DNA of 22,812 nt from Nocardioidaceae bacterium (GTDB lineage Bacteria > Actinomycetota > Actinomycetes > Propionibacteriales > Nocardioidaceae): assembly GCA_013696365.1 (NCBI GenBank), contig JACCYS010000283.1, positions 1 to 22,812 on the forward strand, given 5' to 3'. The position numbers were made by a program, and so were the translations under genes. How positions within the stretch are numbered: the first letter of the stretch is position 1; every line of letters starts with the position of its first letter. This document shows positions 16,324 through 22,812 of the stretch, piece after piece. A model generated the notes under the pieces. It saw only the letters and a list, made by a program, of their open reading frames with translations. It had not been told where the DNA came from and did not search any database.

Positions 16324-17981
16324 CGAAGGGCCTCGATCAGCTGGGCGAGACCCTTCACCCGGTCGGTCAAGTGCAATCGCAGCACCGGGCGTCCGCGGTC
16401 GGCCAACACCTGCGCGTCCCCAGCCGCCTGGGCCGCGATGAACTCGCCGAAGGTGAAGTCCCTGCCGGGCACGGGCAGGTCCTCGGTCGGCTCACCGGTC
16501 ACCTGCAAGTAGACACCGGTGGTCGGGCCGCCCTTGTGGTACTGCCCGGTGGAGTGCAGAAACCGGGGTCCCCAGCCGAAGGTGGTGGGTCGGCCGGTTC
16601 GGGTCGCCAACGAGGCCCGTACGTCGCCGAGCGTGGCCTCGGCTTGCCGGTCGAGGTAGGCCATCACCGCGAGGTAGCCTCGCCCGCCATCGATGGTCTG
16701 CAGCAGCTCGTCAACGGCAGCGCCGAGGGAGTCGACGTCGCTGAGCTGCCACCCGCCGGCGGCACGAACCTCGACCGACCCATCGGTCAGATCCGGCGGG
16801 GCGGCGGCCGCTCGATCATCGAGCAGGCCGCGGGCGGCCGACTTGGCGCTCTCCACATCCGGCTGGTCGAAGGGATTGATGCCGAGCACCCGTCCGGCGA
16901 CGACCGTGGCGTGCTCCCAGATGAGCATCTGGGAGCCCAACGGAGCATCCACCACGGCACCCCAGCCGGACGCCGGGGGACGGGTGTCCAACGGGTGCCC
17001 GGGCCCGAGCGCCACCACGACCGAGTCGTACGTGCTCGGCTCGGCGTTCGGCGCGTCGACGCCTTCGACCACCACCGGCAAGATGCCGGTGCCGTTCTTG
17101 CCGGTCGACTCGGCCACCAGTTGCTCGGTCCAGTCGCCGAAGCCCGGCACTCCCGACCCCGCATCGGCGAGCACCAGCTTGTCGACCCCCTGCTGAGCGG
17201 CCACCCCGAGCAGCCCACCCAGTCGCAGGCCGGGGTTGTTTACCGAGTCGGCAGCCAGCGCCGGGGCGATGGCAGCAGCCTCATCCAGCAGCGCTGCGAC
17301 GTCGGCACCGGCGAGCCCGCTGGGCACCAGACCGAAGGCGGTCAGCGCGGAATACCGGCCGCCGACATCAGGGTCGGCGTTGAAGACCTGATACCCCGCC
17401 TCGCGGCTTTCGCTATCCAGCGGCGAGCCCGGGTCGGTCACGATGACGATGCGCTCGGCGGGGTCGATGCCGGCCTTGGTGAATGCCTGCTCATAGGCGC
17501 GCCGCTGGCTGTCGGTCTCGAGCGTGCTGCCCGACTTGCTGGACACCACGACCACCGTGGCCTCGAGCCGATCAGCCACCGCAGCGCGAACCGAGGTGGG
17601 ATCGGAGGAGTCCAGCACGGTGAGCTGGACCCCGGCCGCCGCGGTGATCACCTCGGGCGCCAGCGAGGAGCCGCCCATGCCGCAGAGCACGACATGATCG
17701 ACGCCCTTGCCGGCCAGCTCCGAGCGCAGCGCCTCGATCTGCTCGACCAGCGGACGTGACTGCTCGTGCAGGTCCACCCAGGCCAGTCGTTTGCCGGCCT
17801 CGTCGGCTGCCTCAGGACCCCACAGCGTCGGGTCGCGACAGACGATCCCGGAGGCGACCTGGTCGGCGACCAGACCCTCGACCTCGGCCACATAGGCCCG
17901 TTCGTCGCGGTAGCTGAAGGTCAGCTTGTAGCCCGCGGCGCCCTCGTCACCACCTGACGAGGTTGTGTTCCATACGGTCAC
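16320..17981 (-). CDS. pgi: Glucose-6-phosphate isomerase
   Basis: A 553-residue phosphoglucose isomerase with two SIS-type sugar-isomerase halves. Motifs: GMGGSSLAPEV at 101-111, SSKSGSTLET at 147-156, GGRYSALTAFG at 207-217, a Glu-containing ESTGKNG at 291-297 (catalytic base candidate), NPFDQPDVE at 369-377, and LHSTGQYHKGG at 475-485. It interconverts glucose 6-phosphate and fructose 6-phosphate. It resembles the isomerase half of the transaldolase-isomerase fusions seen in other bacteria; here the two are separate but joined by a GTGA overlap (tal stop, pgi GTG at 17981). The same overlap type joins it to zwf. Confidence 0.95.
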   Translation of the reverse strand: MTVWNTTSSGGDEGAAGYKLTFSYRDERAYVAEVEGLVADQVASGIVCRDPTLWGPEAADEAGKRLAWVDLHEQSRPLVEQIEALRSELAGKGVDHVVLCGMGGSSLAPEVITAAAGVQLTVLDSSDPTSVRAAVADRLEATVVVVSSKSGSTLETDSQRRAYEQAFTKAGIDPAERIVIVTDPGSPLDSESREAGYQVFNADPDVGGRYSALTAFGLVPSGLAGADVAALLDEAAAIAPALAADSVNNPGLRLGGLLGVAAQQGVDKLVLADAGSGVPGFGDWTEQLVAESTGKNGTGILPVVVEGVDAPNAEPSTYDSVVVALGPGHPLDTRPPASGWGAVVDAPLGSQMLIWEHATVVAGRVLGINPFDQPDVESAKSAARGLLDDRAAAAPPDLTDGSVEVRAAGGWQLSDVDSLGAAVDELLQTIDGGRGYLAVMAYLDRQAEATLGDVRASLATRTGRPTTFGWGPRFLHSTGQYHKGGPTTGVYLQVTGEPTEDLPVPGRDFTFGEFIAAQAAGDAQVLADRGRPVLRLHLTDRVKGLAQLIEALR

Positions 17982-19111
17982 TGGTCGCCGCCCTCCGCGC
18001 CGCCGGCCGAGCCGTTGTCGAGCGCGGTGCGGACGGTGTCCAGCAGCTCGGCCCAGGACTTCTCGAACTTGTCCACGCCTTCGCGCTCCAACACGGCGAT
18101 GACGTCGTCGTAGCCGATGCCGAGCTTCTCCAGCTGGTCCAATACGTCGCGGGCCTCGTCATAGGCGCCGGTGACGGTGTCCGCGGAGGCGTCGCCGTGA
18201 TCGGCGGTGGCCTCCAAGGTCGGCTCCGGCATCGTGTTGACGGTGTCCCGGGCGACCAGGTTGTCGACGTACATGGTGTCCGGCAGCGACTCGTCCTTGA
18301 CCGACGTCGACGCCCACAGTGGGCGCTGCACGTTGGCGCCGGCCGAGGCCAACGACTGCCAGCGCTGTGAGCCGATGACTGCCTCGTACCGCTGGTAGGC
18401 GAGCCGGGCGTTGGCCAGTGCTGCCTTCGAGCGAAGCGAGTCGGCTTCGGCGCTGCCGATCTCGGCGAGCCGCTTGTCCACCTCGGAGTCGACCCGGCTG
18501 ACGAAGAAGGACGCCACCGAGTAGATCGTGGACAGGTCGTGGCCGTTGTTCTGGGCATGCTCAAGGCCGGTCAGGTAGGCGTCCATCACCGCGTCATAAC
18601 GGTCCAACCCGAAGATCAGCGTCACGTTGACGCTGATGCCCTCGGCGATGGTGTCGGTGATGGCCTGCAGCCCGGCCTCGGTCGCCGGGATCTTGATCAG
18701 CAGGTTCGGACGGTCGACCAGCCACCACAGCGCACGGGCCTCGGCGGTGGTGGGCAGGGTCTGGTGAGCCAACCGAGGGTCGACCTCCAGGCTGACGCGA
18801 CCATCCCGGCCACCGGTCTGTTCGAAGGTGGGCGCAAAGACATCGCAAGCCCACCGGACGTCGTAGGCGGTGATCATGCGGACAGCCTCTTCCAGGGACA
18901 CGCCACGGGCGCTGAGATCGCGCACCTGGTCGGCGTAGTCCTCGGCATTTTTCAGCGCTGCAGCAAAGATGCTGGGATTGGACGTGACGCCGACGACGCC
19001 ACGGTCACGCAGCTCGGCCAAGTCGCCGCTGGTGAGTCGCTCACGCGAGATGTCGTCGAGCCACAGGGCAACGCCCTGGTCGGCGAGTGCCTGGAGTCTG
19101 GTGTCGGTCAT
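17978..19111 (-). CDS. tal: Transaldolase
   Basis: A 377-residue TIM-barrel transaldolase of the long actinobacterial type, moving a dihydroxyacetone unit between sugar phosphates. Family segments: GVALWLDDISRERL near 13-26, GVTSNPSIFAAAL at 41-53, and NLLIKIPATEAG at 136-147 with the Schiff-base Lys140; VNVTLIFGLDRY and ASFFVSRVDSEVDKRL follow. ATG 19111 has GGAGG a few bases upstream and gives the family start MTDTRLQAL; the longer open frame to 19435 overlaps tkt and is not used. It lies 40 bases after tkt and overlaps pgi by four bases. Confidence 0.96.
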   Translation of the reverse strand: MTDTRLQALADQGVALWLDDISRERLTSGDLAELRDRGVVGVTSNPSIFAAALKNAEDYADQVRDLSARGVSLEEAVRMITAYDVRWACDVFAPTFEQTGGRDGRVSLEVDPRLAHQTLPTTAEARALWWLVDRPNLLIKIPATEAGLQAITDTIAEGISVNVTLIFGLDRYDAVMDAYLTGLEHAQNNGHDLSTIYSVASFFVSRVDSEVDKRLAEIGSAEADSLRSKAALANARLAYQRYEAVIGSQRWQSLASAGANVQRPLWASTSVKDESLPDTMYVDNLVARDTVNTMPEPTLEATADHGDASADTVTGAYDEARDVLDQLEKLGIGYDDVIAVLEREGVDKFEKSWAELLDTVRTALDNGSAGGAEGGDQ

Positions 19112-19125
19112 CGGTGCCTCCGGTT

Positions 19126-19139
19126 GCTCAGGTGTGAGC
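19126..19139 (-). other. Short stem-loop between tkt and tal
   Basis: GCTCA (19126-19130) and TGAGC (19135-19139) pair around a four-base loop in the 40-base tkt-tal gap. It may be a processing or partial-termination site; the five-pair stem makes this weak. Confidence 0.2.
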
Positions 19140-19151
19140 CGTGGGGTGGGG

Positions 19152-21317
19152 TCAGCCGCGGGCGGCGGCCACGCTCTCGTGCGCGGCGGCCGTGACAGCC
19201 TCCGCCGTGATGCCGTACTCGTCGTAGATCGTTTGATAGTCCGCGGATGCGCCGTACGTCTCGATCGAGATCGACCGTCCGGCGTCGCCGACGATGTCGC
19301 GCCATCCCTGCGCGACGGCAGCCTCAACGCTGACCCGGGCGCGGATCGACGGCGGCAGCACCTCGTCGCGGTAGCTCTGGTCCTGTTCCGCGAACCACTC
19401 GTGGCAGGGCATCGACACCACCCGGGCGCGCACACCGTCTTCGGCCAGTTGCGCGCGTGCCGTCACGGCAAGCTGCACCTCCGAGCCCGTCCCCACCAGC
19501 ACGACGTCGGGGTCGACGGGGTTGCCGTCGCCGTCGGTGGCGTCGATCAACACGTACGCACCACGCGCCACCCCTTCGGCCGAGCTGAAGCCGTCGACGT
19601 CCCGGGGGAAGGTGGGCAGGTTCTGGCGGCTCAGGATCAGCCCTGTCGGCCGGTCGCTGTGTCCGAGCGCCATCCGCCAGGCGATGGCGGTTTCGTTGGC
19701 GTCCGCCGGGCGCACCACGTCGAGACCGGGGATGGCGCGCAAGGCAGCCAGGTGCTCGATCGGCTGGTGGGTGGGGCCGTCCTCACCTAGTCCGATCGAG
19801 TCGTGGGTCCATACGTAGGTGACCGGCATCCGGGACAGGGCCGCCAGCCGCACCGCGGGGCGCATGTAGTCGCTGAAGGTGAGGAAGGTCGCTCCGTACG
19901 GGCGGGTGCCGCCGTGCAGCGCGATGCCGTTCAGGATCGCCCCCATCGCATGCTCGCGGATGCCGAAGTGCAGCGTGCGGCCGTAGGGGTTGCCCTGCCA
20001 GGTCGACGTCTGGGCACTCTCTGGGATGAAGGAGGGCTCGCCGTCCATCGTGGTGTTGTTGCTGCCGGCGAGGTCGGCCGAGCCGCCCCAGAGCTCGGGC
20101 AGCACCTCGGACAGCGCGTTCAGCACCTTGCCGGAAGCCTTGCGGGTGGCAACGTCCTCGCCGGCCGGAAAGGTGGGCAGGTTGTCCGCCCAGCCGTCCG
20201 GCAGCCGACGTTCGTCCATCCGGGCCCACAGCTCGGCCCGGTCGCCGGCCTGCGTACGCCATGTCTCGAACTGCTCGTCCCACCGGTCGTGTGCCGCCTT
20301 GCCGCGCTCGGCCACCTGACGGGCGTGGTCGAGCACCTCGTCGGCCACCGCAAAGGCGGCGTCCGGGTCCATGCCAAGCACCTCTTTGGTGGCCCGCACC
20401 TCGTCCTCACCCAGCGCGGCACCGTGCGCTGCTCCGGTGTTGCGGGCGTTCGGCGCCGGCCAGGCGATGATGCTGCGCAGCACCACGAGGGACGGACGGT
20501 TGCGCTCGCCCTGGGCTGCGGTAAGCGCGGAGTGCAGCGCCTCGATGTCCTCGTCGTAGGTGTCGTCCTCACCGGCGGCCGACCCCTTGCCGCCGGTCCA
20601 GTCGACGGTCTGCACGTGCCAGCCGTACGCCTCGTAGCGCTTGGCGGTGTCCTCACTCATGGCGACGTCGGTGTCGTCCTCAATCGAGATTTGGTTGGCG
20701 TCATAGATGGCCACCAGGTTGCCGAGCTGCTGATGACCGGCCCACGAGCTGGCTTCGCTGGTGATGCCCTCCTGGATGTCGCCGTCGGACGCGATCACCC
20801 AGATGGTGTGGTCGAACAGGCTCTCGCCGGCCGGGGCGTCCGGGTCGAGCAGCCCACGCTCGCGCCTCGCCGCGGCAGCCATCCCGGCTGCGCTCGCCAA
20901 CCCCTGGCCGAGCGGTCCGGTGGTGATCTCGATGCCCGGGGTGTGGTTGACCTCCGGGTGAGCGGGCGTCTTGGACCCCCAGGTGCGCAGCGCCTTCAGG
21001 TCGTCGAGCTCGAGCCCGTACCCCGACAGGTACAGCTGGATGTACTGCGTCAGGCTGCTGTGACCGGCTGACAGCACAAATCGGTCGCGTCCCGGCCAGT
21101 GCGGATCGTTCGGGTCGTGACGCATCAGCTGCTGATAGAGCAGGTATGCCGCCGGCGCCAGGCTCATCGCGGTGCCGGGGTGGCCGTTGCCCACCTTCTG
21201 TACGGCATCCATGGCCAGCGCCCGCGCGGTGTCGACTGCGCGACGGTCAAGATCTGACCATCCCAAAGACTCAGGGGCGGGGGTCGGCGAGACGGTGGCG
21301 GTGGCTGGCTGCGTCAC
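19152..21317 (-). CDS. tkt: Transketolase
   Basis: A 721-residue thiamine diphosphate enzyme moving two-carbon units between sugar phosphates. The ThDP-binding half shows KVGNGHPGTAMSLAP at 41-55, GPLGQGLASAAGMA at 134-147, and the ThDP motif ASDGDIQEG at 176-184 ending at DANQIS (N208). The pyrimidine-binding half has FGIREHAMGAI at 451-461 with the catalytic Glu455, followed by VWTHDSIGLGEDGPTHQP. GTG 21317 has GGAG nine bases upstream and is the first gene of the pentose phosphate run. About 20 Pro/Ala/Thr-rich residues precede the conserved domain. Confidence 0.97.
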   Translation of the reverse strand: MTQPATATVSPTPAPESLGWSDLDRRAVDTARALAMDAVQKVGNGHPGTAMSLAPAAYLLYQQLMRHDPNDPHWPGRDRFVLSAGHSSLTQYIQLYLSGYGLELDDLKALRTWGSKTPAHPEVNHTPGIEITTGPLGQGLASAAGMAAAARRERGLLDPDAPAGESLFDHTIWVIASDGDIQEGITSEASSWAGHQQLGNLVAIYDANQISIEDDTDVAMSEDTAKRYEAYGWHVQTVDWTGGKGSAAGEDDTYDEDIEALHSALTAAQGERNRPSLVVLRSIIAWPAPNARNTGAAHGAALGEDEVRATKEVLGMDPDAAFAVADEVLDHARQVAERGKAAHDRWDEQFETWRTQAGDRAELWARMDERRLPDGWADNLPTFPAGEDVATRKASGKVLNALSEVLPELWGGSADLAGSNNTTMDGEPSFIPESAQTSTWQGNPYGRTLHFGIREHAMGAILNGIALHGGTRPYGATFLTFSDYMRPAVRLAALSRMPVTYVWTHDSIGLGEDGPTHQPIEHLAALRAIPGLDVVRPADANETAIAWRMALGHSDRPTGLILSRQNLPTFPRDVDGFSSAEGVARGAYVLIDATDGDGNPVDPDVVLVGTGSEVQLAVTARAQLAEDGVRARVVSMPCHEWFAEQDQSYRDEVLPPSIRARVSVEAAVAQGWRDIVGDAGRSISIETYGASADYQTIYDEYGITAEAVTAAAHESVAAARG

Positions 21318-21393
21318 GGGTCATTGCTCCAGACGACGGTGATCTCGGGCGGTCGGGAGCCATGGGCTGGAGACGGCTCCGTCCCTCACTGGG

Positions 21394-21399
21394 AGCCTA
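21394..21399 (-). promoter_or_regulatory. Candidate -10 box of the tkt operon
   Basis: On the minus strand TAGGCT reads at 21399-21394, 76 bases before the tkt GTG, in the 179-base divergent gap with ctaB. No good -35 hexamer lies at the right distance. It would give a leader of about 70 bases. Confidence 0.4.
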
Positions 21400-21453
21400 G
21401 CGTCGATTGGGCGGTGCGCTCCGGGCGCCTCTGCGTTGACCAGACCGTGGCCG

Positions 21454-21459
21454 TAGACT
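21454..21459 (+). promoter_or_regulatory. Candidate -10 box of ctaB
   Basis: TAGACT lies 37 bases before the chosen ctaB start. A TTGACC at 21436-21441 is only 12 bases upstream, too close for a standard -35 box. Confidence 0.35.
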
Positions 21460-21496
21460 CGGCCCGCACCGTGGAACCGCGAGCGAGAAGGTGGAT

Positions 21497-22477
21497 GTGG
21501 CGACCGTCGATCCCCGGCCCGCCGTGCTCAAGTCAGCGCAGCCTCACTCCGGCGGTCCGGGTGGCCGCGGTTGGGCGCGGCTGTCTGCCTATGTTGCCCT
21601 CACCAAGCCGCGCATCATCGAGTTGCTGCTGCTGACAACCGTGCCGGTGATGTTCCTGGCAAGCCGTGGGGTGCCACCGCTGTGGCCGGTCGTCGCCACC
21701 GTCGTTGGTGGTGCGCTGTCCGCGGGCAGCGCCAACGCACTCAACTGCGTGGTAGACGCCGATATCGACCAGCGGATGCAGCGCACCCGGCGACGTCCGT
21801 TGCCCCAGCACAGCGTCTCGCCCAGCGCTGCGCTGGTCTTTGGCCTGGCACTCGGTGCCATCTCGACGCTGTGGCTGGGGTTTCTCGTCAACTGGCTTTC
21901 GGCAGCTCTGGCGTTGGCGGCCAACGTGTTCTACGTCGTCGGCTATTCGATGCTGCTCAAGCGCCGAACACCGCAGAACATCGTCTGGGGCGGAGCCGCT
22001 GGGTGTTTTCCGGTGCTGATCGGGTGGACGGCGGTCACCGGGTCGTTGGCCTTGGCGCCGGTGGTGCTGTTCGCCGTGGTCTTCTTCTGGACCCCGCCGC
22101 ACTTCTGGGCGCTGGCCATCCGCTATCGCGACGACTACGCCGCGGCGAACGTGCCGATGCTTCCGGTAGTGGCCCCCAGCCGCGTCGTGGCCCGGCGGAT
22201 CGTGGCGTACTCGTGGGCGACCGTGGCGACCTCGCTGCTGTTGTGGCCGGTCGCCGGCACCGGGCTGGTCTATCCGGTGGCGGCCGGGGTGCTGGGCGCT
22301 GCGCTGCTGTTCGAGGCATACGCCCTGCTTGCCCGGGTCGGGCGGGAGTCGACGGTTGAGCGCGGCCCGGCCGGCGAGGATGCCAGCGCCCTGCAGCCGA
22401 TGCGACTGTTCCATGGGTCGAACCTCTACCTGGCGCTGTTGTTCCTCTCGGTCGCGATCGACCCGCTGCTGCGCTGA
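21497..22477 (+). CDS. ctaB: Protohaem IX farnesyltransferase (haem O synthase)
   Basis: A 326-residue polytopic membrane prenyltransferase that adds a farnesyl group to haem B to make haem O, the first step to haem A for aa3-type cytochrome oxidase. The UbiA-family Asp motif is NCVVDADIDQRMQRTRRRPL near 75-95, preceded by YVALTKPRIIELLLLTT; the second conserved loop is FFWTPPHFWALAIRYRDDY followed by ANVPMLPVV. About nine hydrophobic helices are visible. Two in-frame GTGs, 21491 and 21497, are possible; 21497 is preferred because GAGAAGG (21485-21491) lies five bases before it. It is divergent from tkt and convergent with ctaA. Confidence 0.95.
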   Translation: MATVDPRPAVLKSAQPHSGGPGGRGWARLSAYVALTKPRIIELLLLTTVPVMFLASRGVPPLWPVVATVVGGALSAGSANALNCVVDADIDQRMQRTRRRPLPQHSVSPSAALVFGLALGAISTLWLGFLVNWLSAALALAANVFYVVGYSMLLKRRTPQNIVWGGAAGCFPVLIGWTAVTGSLALAPVVLFAVVFFWTPPHFWALAIRYRDDYAAANVPMLPVVAPSRVVARRIVAYSWATVATSLLLWPVAGTGLVYPVAAGVLGAALLFEAYALLARVGRESTVERGPAGEDASALQPMRLFHGSNLYLALLFLSVAIDPLLR

Positions 22478-22513
22478 CCCACCCCACCCCCTGATCCGCG
22501 CATTTCGTACGTC
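22478..22513 (+). repeat. Direct repeat, copy 1 (36 bp)
   Basis: Starts on the base after the ctaB stop. It is identical over 36 bases to 22532-22567, with a C-rich left half (CCCACCCCACCCCCT) and GATCCGCGCATTTCGTAC on the right (22493-22510). The two copies are 54 bases apart start to start. Confidence 0.95.
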
Positions 22514-22523
22514 GAGGGGGTGG
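22484..22523 (+). terminator. Hairpin downstream of ctaB
   Basis: CCACCCCC (22484-22491) pairs perfectly with GGGGGTGG (22516-22523) around a 24-base loop, beginning six bases after the ctaB stop. A role as transcription terminator is inferred; there is no T-tract. Confidence 0.45.
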
Positions 22524-22531
22524 TTCAGCGT

Positions 22532-22567
22532 CCCACCCCACCCCCTGATCCGCGCATTTCGTACGTC
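22532..22567 (+). repeat. Direct repeat, copy 2 (36 bp)
   Basis: Identical to 22478-22513 and separated from it by 18 bases. Its right half, 22547-22564, is also the exact reverse complement of 22608-22625. Confidence 0.95.
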
Positions 22568-22625
22568 CACCGTGCCCGCTTTTGGCGATCACTGCCCTGG
22601 GGAATGGGTACGAAATGCGCGGATC
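22547..22625. repeat. Inverted repeat pair, long stem between ctaB and ctaA
   Basis: GATCCGCGCATTTCGTAC (22547-22564) and its reverse complement at 22608-22625 form an 18-pair stem with a 43-base loop. The flanks are also roughly complementary: a C-rich tract to the left (from 22532) and a G-rich tract to the right (nine Gs at 22633-22641, then TGGGGG). The element lies between convergent genes and may end transcription from both sides; it may also be a small mobile or REP-like repeat. Confidence 0.8.
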
Positions 22626-22650
22626 GCGGCCCGGGGGGGGGTGGGGGAGG

Positions 22651-22812
22651 TCAGCGACGTGTGCTCGACAGCACCAGCGCGGTGGCGGCCACGGTGGTGG
22701 CACACGCACCCAACAGGTGCAGCTCGACCAGCACGATCGGCAGGTCGGTGGCGTACTGCACGAAGCCGATCAGCCCCTGAGCGAGCTCGACTCCCAGCAG
22801 CCAGTGGGCCGC
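22651..22812 (-). CDS. ctaA: Haem A synthase CtaA (COX15 family), C-terminal fragment
   Basis: The last 53 codons of a minus-strand gene whose start lies beyond the window; the stop is at 22651-22653. The fragment reads HWLLGVELAQGLIGFVQY, then DLPIVLVELHLLGACATT, and ends in a hydrophobic helix and STRR. This is the terminal two-helix part of CtaA, with the conserved LAQG-IG-VQY and the haem-ligand-type His in ELHLLGA (fragment residue 32). CtaA oxidises the C8 methyl of haem O to make haem A, using the product of the neighbouring CtaB. The fragment is short, but motif and context agree. Confidence 0.85.
   Translation of the reverse strand, partial: AAHWLLGVELAQGLIGFVQYATDLPIVLVELHLLGACATTVAATALVLSSTRR

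Noticed and set aside
16308..17759. 483-codon plus-strand frame opposite pgi
   Set aside because: Antisense shadow of pgi; no family signature.
19112..19435. Longer transaldolase starting at 19435
   Set aside because: It would overlap the end of tkt with Arg/Ser-rich residues foreign to the family; ATG 19111 with GGAGG is clear.
19803..21071. 422-codon plus-strand frame opposite tkt
   Set aside because: Antisense shadow of tkt; Gly/Arg/Val-rich with no motif.
21436..21459. TTGACC and TAGACT as a standard promoter for ctaB
   Set aside because: The spacer is 12 bases, too short for a sigma-70-type promoter; only the -10 box is kept as a candidate.
22478..22567. Two 36-bp direct repeats as a CRISPR array
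   Set aside because: Only two direct copies, an 18-base spacer, a third partial copy in inverted orientation, and no cas genes.

Overview
The window is a high-GC stretch of an Actinomycetota chromosome (actinobacterial WhiA, RbpA and OpcA; RpfB-type transglycosylase; GTG starts common; most gene junctions overlap). It is almost entirely conserved housekeeping DNA. I see no tRNA, rRNA, insertion sequence, prophage, CRISPR array or defence locus, and I did not find a previously undescribed system. The most unusual signals are a pair of matching promoter motifs at the two excision-repair genes, a repeat element near the right end, and an extended OpcA.

Region 1 (1-6075, + strand): the 3' end of an Rpf-like transglycosylase gene, then uvrA, a small Tat-exported Rieske lipoprotein, and uvrC. 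uvrA and uvrC are each preceded by a 23-bp sequence with the layout of the RecA-independent DNA-damage promoter known from mycobacteria (the PafBC-type motif). In both, the start point predicted from the -10 box falls on an in-frame GTG, which suggests leaderless translation for uvrC and an alternative start for uvrA.

Region 2 (6072-9070, +): rapZ-yvcK-whiA, the conserved actinobacterial/Gram-positive cluster, coupled to uvrC by 4-base stop/start overlaps.

Region 3 (9192-12911, +): gap-pgk-tpiA (lower glycolysis), then secG (Sec translocase subunit) and rbpA (RNA polymerase/sigma-binding protein). rbpA ends at a hairpin shared with the convergent pgl.

Region 4 (12946-21317, - strand): tkt-tal-pgi-zwf-opcA-pgl, transcribed right to left. 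It combines the oxidative pentose phosphate branch (Zwf with its partner OpcA, then Pgl), the non-oxidative branch (Tkt, Tal) and phosphoglucose isomerase, so one transcript could control how glucose 6-phosphate is split between glycolysis and NADPH production. Several junctions are GTGA overlaps.

Region 5 (21318-22812): a divergent promoter region, ctaB (haem O synthase, +), a 173-base intergenic region with two perfect 36-bp direct repeats and an inverted partial copy, and the 3' end of ctaA (haem A synthase, -) running off the edge. CtaB and CtaA act in sequence to make haem A for cytochrome oxidase.
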